Shown: positions 27,573-37,077 of the stretch, one piece after another | Layout of the letters: the number at the start of each line of letters is the position of its first letter | How positions within the stretch are numbered: the stretch's first letter is position 1 | Assembly: GCF_002102355.1 (NCBI RefSeq) | Contig: NZ_LQPT01000002.1 | Coordinates: 20,481 to 84,480 of the forward strand | Direction of reading: 5' to 3' | Length of the DNA: 64,000 bases | DNA from: Mycobacterium sherrisii | GTDB taxonomy: Bacteria > Actinomycetota > Actinomycetes > Mycobacteriales > Mycobacteriaceae | Translations under genes and position numbers: made by a program | The notes under the pieces: model-generated | The model's database searches: none | The model's input: the letters and a program-made list of their open reading frames with translations, nothing else | Told to the model about the DNA's origin: nothing

Positions 27573-28340
27573 ATGAGCGTGTTGGACTTGTTTGACCTGA
27601 CCGGAAAGACGGCTCTGATCACGGGGGCGTCCCGCGGCATCGGCAAAAAGGTGGCCGAGGCGTACCTGCAGGCGGGCGCGCGGGTGGCCATCACGTCGCG
27701 GCATCCCGACACGCTGGAAGCAGTTGCGGGCGAACTGGTTTCGACGGGCGGGCCGATTCTGCCGGTCGGCTGCGACGTCACTCAGCCGGATCAGGTCACC
27801 CGCATGGTGGACCGGGTGACCGCGGAACTGGGCGGCATCGACATCGCGGTCTGCAACGCCGGCATCATCAACCTCACCCCGTTGCTGGACATGTCGCCCG
27901 ACGAATTCCAGACCATCCAGGACACGAACGTCACCGGCGTTTTCCTCACCGCGCAGGCAGCGGCACGAGCCATGGTCGCCCAGGGCCGTGGCGGCTCCAT
28001 CATCACCACCGCCTCGATGTCCGGCCACATCATCAACATCCCGCAACCGGCCGGCCACTACTGCACGTCCAAGGCCGCGGTGATTCACCTGACCAAGGCC
28101 ATGGCCGTCGAATTCGCCCCGCATAACATCCGGGTCAACAGCATCAGCCCGGGCTACATTCTCACCGAGCTCGTCGAACCGATGGCGGAGTACCACCGGC
28201 TGTGGGAGCCAAAGATTCCGCTCGGCCGCATCGGCCGCCCGGACGAGCTCACCGGTCTCTACCTTTATCTGGCCAGCGCCGCGTCCAGCTACATGACCGG
28301 TTCCGACCTCGTCATCGACGGCGGGTACACCTGCCCGTGA
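27573..28340 (+). CDS. Short-chain dehydrogenase/reductase (Rv1928c-like)
   Basis: A 255-residue classical SDR: cofactor motif TGASRGIG (17-24), CNAG structural motif, catalytic serine in TTASMSGH, YCTSK active site and a PGYILTELV C-terminal loop. An arginine after TGAS and SRHPD near strand 2 suggest NADP use. The substrate is unknown. The ATG at 27573 has GAGGGAG 8 nt upstream. Length and position match M. tuberculosis Rv1928c. The 3' end overlaps the convergent DUF2071 gene by 52 nt. Confidence 0.93.
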   Translation: MSVLDLFDLTGKTALITGASRGIGKKVAEAYLQAGARVAITSRHPDTLEAVAGELVSTGGPILPVGCDVTQPDQVTRMVDRVTAELGGIDIAVCNAGIINLTPLLDMSPDEFQTIQDTNVTGVFLTAQAAARAMVAQGRGGSIITTASMSGHIINIPQPAGHYCTSKAAVIHLTKAMAVEFAPHNIRVNSISPGYILTELVEPMAEYHRLWEPKIPLGRIGRPDELTGLYLYLASAASSYMTGSDLVIDGGYTCP

Positions 28341-29095
28341 ACCGGACGTGGACGCCCGAAAAGCGTTCGTACCCCTGGGGAGAACAACGCGCGCAAGGGC
28401 TCGCCGGCGGGCCGCACGCCGGCGGCGGTCACCAGCTCGTCGCGCACTTCGACGATCTGCGCCGCGCGCAGCGGCCACGGTCCATGCTCATTGGGCACCC
28501 ACCACGTCCGGCCGGCGTTGCGGGTGTGTGCACCCCAGCGGGCGGTCAACCAGACCTCCATCGGTGTCGGCTGCACGGGCTCACCCACCACGACGGTCAA
28601 CCGGCTGCACAGCCCGCGACGCGGCCAGCGGCGCACGCTGTCATACGTGATGCGAGCGCCGTCGCGAATGATGCGCATCTTCGCCCAGGTATAGGGGACG
28701 CCCAGACCGGCCCGGGTGACGGGCACCACCGCCAGACGGGCGGTTTCCAGCGACCGGAAGACGACGCCGTGCCGCCCGGCGGCGTCGACAGAGTAGAGCC
28801 GCACGTTGGTCTCGAGGAACCGGCCGAAGTACGGAAGCGGCAGTACCGTGCCGACTCTGGTGCGGGTCGCCGCAAACGGGACCAGCCCCACATATGTCAG
28901 GCCGGAACCGAACACATCGGGACGCGTCCCCGGCGGCAACAGGTGCGCGACGTCGTCGGGTCGCACCGGCCAGTGCACGAACGTCAGGTCGCTCCAGCAC
29001 TGATCGACGGCGACCGGACCCTGCAGCGGCGGCGGAGTGGCCAGGAACCCGACCGGCATCCCACCGGGCGGGGTCGGCTCGCCCAGCACGGTCAT
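28289..29095 (-). CDS. DUF2071 (YqjF-like) protein, probably Rv1927 orthologue
   Basis: A 268-residue protein of the DUF2071/acetoacetate-decarboxylase-like fold: VDQCWSDLTFVHWPVRPDDVAHLLPPGTRPDVF, then PLPYFGRFLETNVRLYSVDAAGRHGVVFRSLE (family core blocks). The biochemical function is unknown. Its ATG overlaps the stop of the upstream membrane-protein gene (ATGA), so both are coupled. It runs 52 nt into the 3' end of the convergent SDR gene. Confidence 0.87.
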   Translation of the reverse strand: MTVLGEPTPPGGMPVGFLATPPPLQGPVAVDQCWSDLTFVHWPVRPDDVAHLLPPGTRPDVFGSGLTYVGLVPFAATRTRVGTVLPLPYFGRFLETNVRLYSVDAAGRHGVVFRSLETARLAVVPVTRAGLGVPYTWAKMRIIRDGARITYDSVRRWPRRGLCSRLTVVVGEPVQPTPMEVWLTARWGAHTRNAGRTWWVPNEHGPWPLRAAQIVEVRDELVTAAGVRPAGEPLRALFSPGVRTLFGRPRPVHGQVYPPSMTRSEPVM

Positions 29096-29748
29096 CCCTC
29101 GATTTCACCGGCGATGCCGCGCTCGATGCCGGCGTGCGTGGCGGCGGGCAACACGATCAGACCATCGAGTTCCTTACGGGCGGCGTCGTAGGCAGTCTGG
29201 CGTTCCCGCGGGGCGGCGCCGGCGTCCGACGCCATCCGTAATAGGTTCTGGGCGCGGGCAATTCGCTGCTGCTCGTCCCGGGAAAAGTCGCTTCGGCGCC
29301 GACGCAGCGCCTCGGCCTCGGCTACGTTGAACGCGGTGACGTAGTCCTCCACCGCGGCTTGGTATTTCGCGGCGCTCTCGCGGTCGTCGAGCAGGTCTTC
29401 GGCTTGGATGGGTCGCAACAGGTCAGCGCGGAGCTTGGCCTTGTGAAATGCCACGGTGAGCGGGTCGCGTAGATCCGTCATCAGCGGGAAGTCCAGCAGC
29501 TTGGCGAAATCGAGTTCGTAGTCCAGCCAGCGGGTGTCGGTGCGGGCGTGCTCGTCCAGGACCCGGCGCAGTGAGCGCCATTGGGCGGCCTCGTTGGCGG
29601 CACCGGGGCGGGGCGGCGGGACGGCCCGGGGTGGCGGTGGCCCGGCGCGCCGCTTGCCGGCCCTGAACGCGCGCACGGCGCCGACGGCCAAGCCCACCAG
29701 CGGCAGCAGCAGAATCAGGAACTCCGCCAGCCGAATGAGCAAACCCAT
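29092..29748 (-). CDS. Membrane-anchored hypothetical protein coupled to DUF2071
   Basis: A 218-residue protein with an N-terminal membrane helix (LAEFLILLLPLVGLAVGAV, about 7-25), a proline-rich basic linker and a helical, probably coiled-coil, cytosolic domain (ESAAKYQAAVEDYVTAFNVAEAEALRRRR split over about 125-155). I recognise no named family. The stop overlaps the DUF2071 start as ATGA. Comparable mycobacterial proteins occur beside DUF2071 genes in my memory, but I cannot give a role. Confidence 0.8.
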   Translation of the reverse strand: MGLLIRLAEFLILLLPLVGLAVGAVRAFRAGKRRAGPPPPRAVPPPRPGAANEAAQWRSLRRVLDEHARTDTRWLDYELDFAKLLDFPLMTDLRDPLTVAFHKAKLRADLLRPIQAEDLLDDRESAAKYQAAVEDYVTAFNVAEAEALRRRRSDFSRDEQQRIARAQNLLRMASDAGAAPRERQTAYDAARKELDGLIVLPAATHAGIERGIAGEIEG

Positions 29749-29787
29749 ACGGCCAGGATGCCATCCGGTGTCGTCGCGCCGGGTGGT

Positions 29788-31629
29788 TCAGCGTGACCCG
29801 AACGCACCGCTGAGGTATTGATCCCGGCAGGCCAACCGGGCCAGCTTGCCACTGGTGGTGCGCGGAATCGCGCCCGCCGGCAATAAGCGCACATCCGCGA
29901 CGGTCAGGCCGTGCCGCCGCGCGACCGCCGTCGTGATCGCCTCGATGGCGGGCTGCGGATCGTCGCGACTGGTGCCGGCGGCGCGTTCGGCCACGATCAC
30001 CAGCTTGCGGTTTCCGGTGTCCGTTGCCGGCACCGCAAATACCGTCACGTAGCCGCGCCGCACCATCGGGGACGCCTCCGTGGCCGTGGCCTCGATGTGC
30101 TGCGGATAGTGGCTACGACCGTCGATGACCACCAGGTCCGCGATCCGTCCGGTGATGTAGAGCTGGCCGTCGAGAAACACCCCCAGGTCACCGGTCCGCA
30201 GCCACGAGCCGGCGGCCGCCGCACCTCCGGCGCGGCTGTCCTGGGCCAGCGGCGAGCGCAGCCGGGCGTGGAAAGTGCGCTGGGTTTCCTGCGGACGCCC
30301 CCAATATCCGCGCCCCACGTTGGCGCCCTGCAGCCACACCTCACCGATCACGCCGTCGGGCAGCTCGGCTGCCGCATCGGGGTCGACGATCACGGCGCGT
30401 AGGCTGCGCGCGACGTGGCCGCACGAGACCAGGGCAACCGCGTCCGGCGCATCCGCCGCCACCCGCACCGCACGCCCCGCGCCCAGCTGTTCACGGTCAA
30501 GGTAGACCGCGGTCGCCTCCTCGCTCGGCGCGATGGTCGCGATCATCAGGGTCGCCTCCGCGATGCCGTACGACGGCTTGAACGCGGTGCGGGGCAGACC
30601 GTAGGGCGCGAAGGCCTTGTTAAACGCCGCGATCGCCTCCATGCTGACCGGCTCGGAGCCGATGATCAGCACGACGTTTTTCAGGTCGATGTCCTCACCC
30701 GCCGCGGGAATACCGCGTTGCGCGGCCCACTCGTAGGCGAAGTTGGGTGCGGCGGTAACCACGTTGCCCTCGCGCGACGCCGCCGAGAGCGCCTGAATCC
30801 AGCGCTGCGGCCGGCGCACGAATGCCGTAGGCGACATCAGCGTGGAATGACCGCCGTACACCGCGGGGAAGCCGATCATCGACAGCCCCATGTCGTGGTA
30901 GAGCGGTAACCAGCTGACGCCGTGGGTGTTTCGGTTCAATAGGTCGATCGACAGGATCATCTGTGTCAGATTGGTGCCGACCGCCCGGTGCGTGATCTCC
31001 ACGCCGACCGGTGGGCGCGTCGATCCCGAGGTGTACTGCAGATGTGAAACCCGGTCGATGCCCAACTCCACCGGGGCGAACGACTCCCCCGCCGAATCCG
31101 GTATCTGGTCGATGGCGACCACACGTGGTTGGGGCAGGCGCGCGGTATTGGTCAAGAAGCCGGCCACCGCGTCCTGCGCCGCCGCCGTCGTCAGCACCAC
31201 GGTCGGTTTCGAGTCGCGCAGCGCCGTCTCCAACCGCTCGGCGTGCCCGGGAAGTTCCGGCGCGAACAGTGGCACCGCGATGGCTCCCGCCTTGACGGCG
31301 CCGTAGAAACCGGCCACGTAGTCGATGCCCTGCGGCGCCAGGATCGCCACCCGATCGCCGTCGCCGGCGAACTGCTGCACGCGCGCGGCGATGGCCGCCA
31401 GCCGCACCCCGAACTGCGACCACGTGACTTCGTGGACCTGTCCTTCAACGCGGGCGTAGTCCAGGTATCGATACGCCACACCGTCGCCCACGTTGTCGAC
31501 GTTGCGCTGGATCAGCGAGATTAACGTGGTTCCCGGCGGCAGCGCGATGTTACCGTCGACGTCCAGGCAATCTTCTATTCTGAGCAGGCCTTTCGGAGCC
31601 ACGGAGTCCGGTGAGGAACCGTCTGCCAT
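29788..31629 (-). CDS. fadD31: Fatty-acyl-AMP ligase FadD31
   Basis: A 613-residue ANL enzyme of the FAAL branch. P-loop LQYTSGSTRPPVGVEITHRA, SWLPLYHDMGLSMIGFPAVYGG, KPSYGIAEATLM, TGDLGVFLDGQLYITGR and C-terminal IPRTTSGKLAR with the catalytic lysine. FAALs form acyl-adenylates and pass the acyl group to a carrier protein instead of CoA. Gene position near tpx/Rv1928c matches fadD31 (Rv1925) of M. tuberculosis. No polyketide synthase or carrier gene is adjacent here, so the acceptor is unknown. It is divergent from the AtoE-like transporter. Confidence 0.9.
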   Translation of the reverse strand: MADGSSPDSVAPKGLLRIEDCLDVDGNIALPPGTTLISLIQRNVDNVGDGVAYRYLDYARVEGQVHEVTWSQFGVRLAAIAARVQQFAGDGDRVAILAPQGIDYVAGFYGAVKAGAIAVPLFAPELPGHAERLETALRDSKPTVVLTTAAAQDAVAGFLTNTARLPQPRVVAIDQIPDSAGESFAPVELGIDRVSHLQYTSGSTRPPVGVEITHRAVGTNLTQMILSIDLLNRNTHGVSWLPLYHDMGLSMIGFPAVYGGHSTLMSPTAFVRRPQRWIQALSAASREGNVVTAAPNFAYEWAAQRGIPAAGEDIDLKNVVLIIGSEPVSMEAIAAFNKAFAPYGLPRTAFKPSYGIAEATLMIATIAPSEEATAVYLDREQLGAGRAVRVAADAPDAVALVSCGHVARSLRAVIVDPDAAAELPDGVIGEVWLQGANVGRGYWGRPQETQRTFHARLRSPLAQDSRAGGAAAAGSWLRTGDLGVFLDGQLYITGRIADLVVIDGRSHYPQHIEATATEASPMVRRGYVTVFAVPATDTGNRKLVIVAERAAGTSRDDPQPAIEAITTAVARRHGLTVADVRLLPAGAIPRTTSGKLARLACRDQYLSGAFGSR

Positions 31630-31836
31630 ACCGGCCAGTCTAGGTGTGCGCCGCTGCCGCCTGGTGGCTCCAGCCGTCTCGGCGGCGTGCCCCGCGGTCG
31701 CGGGCTCGTGGCTGGCAATAACGGTTGTCTTTAGTTACTCGTCCATTCCCGGACATATTTCAGCAATCCACTTACGGTTACCTGAGCGATTCCATTGTTC
31801 GGCGTGAATACAACACGCGGATGCGGTAAGGCGGCC

Positions 31837-33252
31837 ATGACGACGATCACCAAGGACGACGAACGTGTCGCGCATCGCGGCATCATGCAGCGCCTCACCA
31901 TGCTCTGCGTCCGCTACGTCGAACGCTTGATGCCGGATCCCTATCTGTTCGCCATCATCCTGACTCTGCTGGTGGTCGCACTCGTCGCGATCTTCGTCCG
32001 CGGCGCGACGCCGACCGGTGCGCTCAAGGCCTGGTACGGCGGGGTGTGGGGATCGCAGAACATCTTCACCTTCGCGTTCCAGATGGTGCTGATCCTGGTC
32101 ACCGGTTACACGTTGGCCGAGGCGCCGCCGGTGAAACGGGCCATCGTTCGCCTCGCCGGCAAGCCGAAGAACCAGGTGCAGGGGGCGCTGCTGTGCTTCG
32201 GGGTCAGCACTGTGCTGTCGTTGCTGAACTGGGGACTCGGTTTGGTGGCCGGCGCCCTGGTCGCGCGCCAGGTCGCAAAGCGGCTCACCGGTGTGCATTT
32301 CGGCTACCTGATCGCCACCGGATTCATGGGCTACCTGATCTGGACGCAGGGTGTTTCGTCATCGATCGCGCTGGCCAACACCGATACGACCAGCCCCATC
32401 AACGTGATCCACAAAATGACCGGAATGCTCGTCCCGCTGCAGATGACGATCTTCCAGCCATACAGCTGGGGCGCCGTCATCGTCGTGGTCGTGCTGGTCG
32501 CCATCGCAATCTGGCGGATGGCGCCGGATGAAAGTCTCGAGCCCGACGCCGCGGTATTCGAGGAGGAACCCACGCCCCAGACTCCGCAAGGACGCTCGCG
32601 GACGTTCGCCGAGCGGCTGGAGAACCTGCGAATCCTCAATGTGCTCGTATTCGCAGCCGGCATAACGTATTTCGTGCTGAGCGGCTTTGCGCTGAACATC
32701 GCGTCGATGATCATGTTGTTCACGGTCAGCAGCGCGCTGCTGCACGGCACGCCGATACGCTTCATTCGCGCCTTTTCCGGTGCGGCGAAGGTGTCGGGCC
32801 CGTTGCTGCTGCAGTACCCCCTGTACGGCGGGATCGCCGGCCTGCTCGGGTATCTGCCGCCCGGGTCGGGACGAGCGCTGCAGACGGTGCTCGCCGAGGC
32901 CCTGGTCCGCGGGGCCGATCAATACACGCTGCCGTTCCTGACGTTCATCGGGTCGGCCATCATCTCACTGTTCGTCCCGTCCGGTGGGGGGCACTGGGCG
33001 GTGCAAGGGCCGATCGCGGTGGGCTCGGCGCTGGCCATCGGTCAACACGGACCCGCATACCTCGGGCTGATCTCGATGTCGGTCGCGGTCGGCGAGGGCG
33101 TCGCGAACATGATTCAGCCGTTCTGGTTGTTGCCGGTGCTGGCGATAGCGAAGCTGAACGTGCGTCAGGTGATGGGATTTACGGTGGTGGCGTTCCTGAT
33201 CGGTCTCGTGGTGTTCGGCGGGGCGGTCCTCATCGCCCCGCATACGTTGTAA
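31837..33252 (+). CDS. AtoE-like short-chain fatty-acid transporter
   Basis: A 471-residue membrane protein with about 11-12 helices. Characteristic blocks include MPDPYLFAIILTLLVVALV, FQMVLILVTGYTLAEAPPVK, SLLNWGLGLVAGALVARQV and FVPSGGGHWAVQGPI, the last a signature of the AtoE family. It probably imports acetoacetate or short-chain fatty acids. The ATG at 31837 has AAGGCGG upstream. It is divergent from FadD31 across 207 bp, which holds no other gene. M. tuberculosis does not have a transporter at this position as I recall, so this is an insertion relative to it. Confidence 0.92.
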   Translation: MTTITKDDERVAHRGIMQRLTMLCVRYVERLMPDPYLFAIILTLLVVALVAIFVRGATPTGALKAWYGGVWGSQNIFTFAFQMVLILVTGYTLAEAPPVKRAIVRLAGKPKNQVQGALLCFGVSTVLSLLNWGLGLVAGALVARQVAKRLTGVHFGYLIATGFMGYLIWTQGVSSSIALANTDTTSPINVIHKMTGMLVPLQMTIFQPYSWGAVIVVVVLVAIAIWRMAPDESLEPDAAVFEEEPTPQTPQGRSRTFAERLENLRILNVLVFAAGITYFVLSGFALNIASMIMLFTVSSALLHGTPIRFIRAFSGAAKVSGPLLLQYPLYGGIAGLLGYLPPGSGRALQTVLAEALVRGADQYTLPFLTFIGSAIISLFVPSGGGHWAVQGPIAVGSALAIGQHGPAYLGLISMSVAVGEGVANMIQPFWLLPVLAIAKLNVRQVMGFTVVAFLIGLVVFGGAVLIAPHTL

Positions 33253-33318
33253 GGCCATCGCCCCGGCGATCGTTGCTGCGCTGATCCCGAAAGCTTTGCC
33301 GTTCAACAGCATTGATGA

Positions 33319-34455
33319 CTACTGCCAGAGCTTGGCTATCGAGTCGGCCAGGGCCTCGGGCGCCTGATCATCGCTGTTGCAACTGACGGCGACCGACTTG
33401 AGCCGGTCTTTGCTGATGCGCAATGCCGTGAGGAATCCACCCGAGGCACCGTCGTGGTCGAGGGTGCCGTCGGCCTTGATGTAGATTCCGGCGCCGTAGT
33501 GCACGGGCACCCCGGGTCCGATCTCGACCGCCCCGGCCACCTGCGCCTCGAGCACCTTGGGCCCGCCCACCCGGCCGGTCCGGTAATTGTCCGCCCATTT
33601 CACCAGCTGGCTGGGTGTGGCTTGGATCGCGCCGTCGCCGACCTGTTCGCACGCCATGGTGACCGCCCGGTAGCCATCGTTGCCCCCGGTATAGGAGACG
33701 GCCTTGTGCGGCAGCCGCCCGACCGGGTCCATCACCATCCCGAGACCCAGTGGGCCGAAGATCTCGGAGTTGAGGTACTGCGGCAGCGGCTCCCCCGACA
33801 CCCGGTGGACGATCTCGCCGAGCAGCAAATAATTCGAATCGGAATACCCGAATTGGCTTCCGGGCGGAAAGCTCAGCTGCGGCACCGCCGCGAGCGTCTG
33901 CAAAGCTTGCTCCTCGTTGGTGCGGTCACTGGGTTGGAAGCCTTGCCTGACCAAGAGTCCCTCGTACTCGGGGATGCCGCTGGTTTGGTGGATCAGCTCG
34001 GTGATGGTCACCGTCGCGGCCCACTTGGGTAGCTCGGGCAGGTGGTGCGCCAGCGGGTCGTCCAGCGCCAGGTCGCCCCCGCTGGCGAGCAACAGGATCG
34101 CGGTGGCGGTGAACTGCTTGGACACCGACCCGATGTCGAACAGCGTGTCGGTGGTGATCTTGTCGCCGACGGCTACGTCGGCGACGCCGCGCACCCCGGC
34201 CCACACGACGCTGCCTTCGATACCTACGGCCGCCGAGCAGCCGGGTGCCGCGGCGTTGACCGCGTTGTCGAGCACGCGCTGACTATCGGCCTTGGCCGCG
34301 GGATTGGTGGTCGTCGTGACGACGGAGCCGCCGGTGGGGTTCACCTTCGGCGCCGGTGCACCGACCGGCTTGGCGCAGCCACCGACCGTCAGCGCGACCG
34401 CACACATTGCCACGAGGGCTCGCCGGCGTCCGTGGAGTCGTAGCACCGCTGACAT
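33319..34455 (-). CDS. Lipoprotein of the serine beta-lactamase/DD-peptidase fold (Rv1922-like)
   Basis: A 378-residue precursor with lipobox TVGGC (C27). The class C-type catalytic motifs are S110-V-S-K113, the YSDSN tyrosine motif and HDG near the C-terminus (in place of KTG). The full triad suggests an active serine hydrolase acting on peptidoglycan peptides or esters at the cell surface. I chose ATG 34453-34455, which places the signal peptide (RRRALVAMCAVALTVGGC) at the N-terminus; an earlier start at 34515 would bury it. Position and type match Rv1922. Confidence 0.9.
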   Translation of the reverse strand: MSAVLRLHGRRRALVAMCAVALTVGGCAKPVGAPAPKVNPTGGSVVTTTTNPAAKADSQRVLDNAVNAAAPGCSAAVGIEGSVVWAGVRGVADVAVGDKITTDTLFDIGSVSKQFTATAILLLASGGDLALDDPLAHHLPELPKWAATVTITELIHQTSGIPEYEGLLVRQGFQPSDRTNEEQALQTLAAVPQLSFPPGSQFGYSDSNYLLLGEIVHRVSGEPLPQYLNSEIFGPLGLGMVMDPVGRLPHKAVSYTGGNDGYRAVTMACEQVGDGAIQATPSQLVKWADNYRTGRVGGPKVLEAQVAGAVEIGPGVPVHYGAGIYIKADGTLDHDGASGGFLTALRISKDRLKSVAVSCNSDDQAPEALADSIAKLWQ

Positions 34456-34670
34456 GCCCTTCCCGAGATCGGCAGGCAAGTTTGAAAATGCCTGTCTAGC
34501 AGAGTATTTGATCACGAACCAGAAAATCGCAGCCGGCGCGGGTCCCGGGACCGTCCGAACTTCCAGGCTGAGTATGCATGCGGCGCGGCCGTGGCGGGCC
34601 GAATTATCGGTGGCGCTGACTCCGCACCGGTCGGCGGCGGGGCGTCGTGTTCGCGGTAGGGTACCCGCCT

Positions 34671-35135
34671 ATGTCGGGTCGCAAGTTCTCGTTCGAGGTC
34701 AACCGGACCAGCACCGCGCCCGCGGCAACGGTGTTCCGGTTGCTGGCCGACGGCGCGAGTTGGTCGCGCTGGGCCAAGCCGATGGTGCTGCAGTCGAGCT
34801 GGGCCCGCGAGGGCGATCCCCCGCCGGGGGGCGTCGGGGCGATTCGGCAGATCGGCGTGCGACCCGTGCTGGCCCAAGAGGAAATCGTCGAGTACGAGCA
34901 GGACCGTCGGCAGGTCTACAAGCTCGTGGCGCCGCGCTCTCCGGCGGAGGACTATTTCGGCGAGGTGGTCTTGACGCCGAATGCGCGGGGCGGCACCGAC
35001 ATTCGGTGGTCGGGCTCGTTCGTGGAAGGAGTTCGTGGCGTGGGGCCGGTGATGCGCGCCGCACTGGGCGGGGCGGTCACATTCCTTGCGAATCGGCTGG
35101 TGCAGGCGGCCGATCGCGAAGCGGCCGCCCGCTAG
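34671..35135 (+). CDS. SRPBCC (polyketide cyclase/START-like) protein
   Basis: A 154-residue helix-grip protein: NRTSTAPAATVFRLLADGASWSRWAKP at the start, GVGAIRQIGVRP, EIVEYEQDRRQVYKL and WSGSFVEGV strands, then a long C-terminal helix. It has a hydrophobic ligand cavity by fold; the ligand is unknown. A TAGGGT -10-like element at 34657-34662 ends 8 nt before the ATG and no ribosome site is present, so the mRNA may be leaderless. It overlaps the convergent Q-rich gene by 4 nt. Confidence 0.87.
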   Translation: MSGRKFSFEVNRTSTAPAATVFRLLADGASWSRWAKPMVLQSSWAREGDPPPGGVGAIRQIGVRPVLAQEEIVEYEQDRRQVYKLVAPRSPAEDYFGEVVLTPNARGGTDIRWSGSFVEGVRGVGPVMRAALGGAVTFLANRLVQAADREAAAR

Positions 35136-35386
35136 GGGGTGTTGGCCTGCTGCTCGGCCTGCTGGGCCTGCTGCATGCCCTGGTCGAATTGCTGCTGGGC
35201 CTCTTCGTTCTGCTGCTCGGACTGTTGCAGTTGCTGTTGAAGCTGCTCCTGGTCGTCCTGGACGATGCCGACCCGGCCGTTGCCGGTGGCCGCCGGCGGC
35301 GCCGCGGCCTCGAGCAACCCGACCACCGCAATCAGGCCCAGGACGCCGGCTCCGAGGAAGCGCCGGCAAGAAAGTGTGGTGGCCAT
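35132..35386 (-). CDS. Small exported glutamine-rich protein
   Basis: An 84-residue precursor. Residues about 8-29 form a signal peptide (FLGAGVLGLIAVVGLLEAAA). The mature part is short and carries a Gln/Glu-rich heptad-like stretch (EQLQQQLQQSEQQNEEAQQQ, about 47-66, continuing QFDQGMQQAQQAEQQ) that should form a coiled coil. There are no cysteines. I know no function. It is transcribed towards the SRPBCC gene and ends inside its stop codon. Confidence 0.75.
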   Translation of the reverse strand: MATTLSCRRFLGAGVLGLIAVVGLLEAAAPPAATGNGRVGIVQDDQEQLQQQLQQSEQQNEEAQQQFDQGMQQAQQAEQQANTP

Positions 35387-35511
35387 GCCTCACGGTCGCG
35401 CCCCTCGTTAGCTCCTCGCTGGGAACGGGCTAGCGCCCGCCTATGAAAACAAGCAGTGTCAGCCGAGGCGACGTTTGTCGCGCGACGCTACCAACTATTA
35501 AGCTGGGCTAA

Positions 35512-37074
35512 GTGATTGATGTCGTCATCGTGGGTGGCGGTCCCACCGGGCTGATGCTGGCCGGCGAGCTGGGCTTGAACGGGATCCGGCCGGTGGTCCT
35601 GGAATCCATGCCCGGTCCGAACCCCATGCGGCGGGCCAACGGTGTCATCGGCCAGGGAGTTCGGATCCTGGACCACCGGGGCCTGTACAACTCGCTCACC
35701 GAGACGACGGAGCCGCCTCGGCTCAACCCGCGCCCGATGTTCGCGGCGTTTCCGTTGGACCTCGCGCTGGTGGCGGATTCGCAGGTATTCCTGATGCCGG
35801 TACAGCAACCCAAGCTCGTTCGGGCGCTTGCCGATCGGGCCGTCGAATTCGGTGCCGACATCCGCTACGGCAACGTGCTCATCGGTTTCGACCAGGACGC
35901 CGACGGGGTGACCGTCGACGTCGAGGGGCCCGACGGGTCTTACCAGCTGCGGGCCAAGTACCTCGTCGGCGCCGACGGCGGGACCAGCACGACGCGCAAG
36001 CTGGCGGGAATCGGCTTTCCCGGCATGACGTCGCACGACATCGTGGCCCGTATGGGATTTGACGTGTTGCCGCCCGCCGAGTGGATCAGCCCGGTCGACG
36101 GTGGCCTGGAAATCCCCGGGTTCGGCCGCGTGCCGCCGCTGCAGTTCCATCGCGCCGACGACGGGGTCTTCGCGTTCGGCGCGCTGGGGGGCAGGGCGGC
36201 GATGTTTGTCTTCGAGTTGGAGCGCTCGGCTCGTGAGGAACGTCTCGACGAGGCGGACGACCGCCCACCGATGACGCTGGCCGAACTGGAAGCCAGCGCG
36301 AAGCGGGTGCTGGGCGTCGACCTGCCGCTGCGGCCTGCCTCCTCCGATGAGCCGTTGGATCTGCGCCGATTCTGCGGGATCAATTCGCGGATCGCGTCGC
36401 GGTATCAGGCGGGACGGGTGATCCTGGTCGGCGACGCCGCCCACGTGCACTCTCCGTTGGGGGGACCGGGGCTCAACCTTGGTCTGCAGGACGCGGTGAA
36501 CCTGGGTTGGAAACTGGCGACGGTACTGCACGAACGGGTCGGGCCGGCGCTGCTGTCCACCTACGAGGCGGAGCGCCGTCCCGCGGCCGAACGAGTCATC
36601 ATGCACAGCCGGGCACAATTGGCGCTCGTGCGTCCCGGGCCCGAGGTCACCGCGCTACGGCAGTTGTTTTCCGAGCTGCTCACCGACTCCACCGTCGCCC
36701 GCCGGCTCGGCGAGCTGATCTCCGGCGCCGAAAACCGCTACGGCGCAGAGCCGGGCACCCATCCCCTCACCGGGCACTGGGTGCCCGACTTCAGCGTCGC
36801 GAGCGACGGCGGCACCAGCCGCGTCGCTCAACTGGCCCGAACCGGGCAGCCCCTGCTGCTCGACCTCACCGACTCCGGTGTCGTGGCCGCCGCGGTCGTC
36901 GCCGACGCGGACGGGCTCACCGTCGCCGCCGGCCGCCCGGTGGGTGATGTGGCCGCCACCGCGCTGCTGGTCCGTCCGGATGGCTACGTGGCGTGGGCGA
37001 CGTCGCAGCCCGAACCCGGTGAGGACGAGCTGGCCGAGCTGCGGCGCGTCCGGATGCGGTGGTTTGGGCGATAG
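35512..37074 (+). CDS. Class A FAD-dependent aromatic-ring-type monooxygenase
   Basis: A 520-residue flavoprotein. GxGxxG is VVIVGGGPTGLMLAGELG (about 4-21), the DG motif is YLVGADGGTSTTRKLAGI and the GD motif is VILVGDAAHVHSPLGGPGLNLGLQDAVNLGWKL (split here in two parts), which binds FAD ribityl. A thioredoxin-like C-terminal domain (from about 410) is present, as in PgaE/phenol hydroxylase-like enzymes. It hydroxylates an aromatic or polyketide substrate using NAD(P)H and oxygen. The start is GTG at 35512. Confidence 0.92.
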   Translation: MIDVVIVGGGPTGLMLAGELGLNGIRPVVLESMPGPNPMRRANGVIGQGVRILDHRGLYNSLTETTEPPRLNPRPMFAAFPLDLALVADSQVFLMPVQQPKLVRALADRAVEFGADIRYGNVLIGFDQDADGVTVDVEGPDGSYQLRAKYLVGADGGTSTTRKLAGIGFPGMTSHDIVARMGFDVLPPAEWISPVDGGLEIPGFGRVPPLQFHRADDGVFAFGALGGRAAMFVFELERSAREERLDEADDRPPMTLAELEASAKRVLGVDLPLRPASSDEPLDLRRFCGINSRIASRYQAGRVILVGDAAHVHSPLGGPGLNLGLQDAVNLGWKLATVLHERVGPALLSTYEAERRPAAERVIMHSRAQLALVRPGPEVTALRQLFSELLTDSTVARRLGELISGAENRYGAEPGTHPLTGHWVPDFSVASDGGTSRVAQLARTGQPLLLDLTDSGVVAAAVVADADGLTVAAGRPVGDVAATALLVRPDGYVAWATSQPEPGEDELAELRRVRMRWFGR

Positions 37075-37077
37075 CGA

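Noticed and set aside
33257-33270. Small hairpin ATCGC-CCCG-GCGAT after the AtoE-like gene
   Set aside because: Five-bp stem, likely chance in this GC content.
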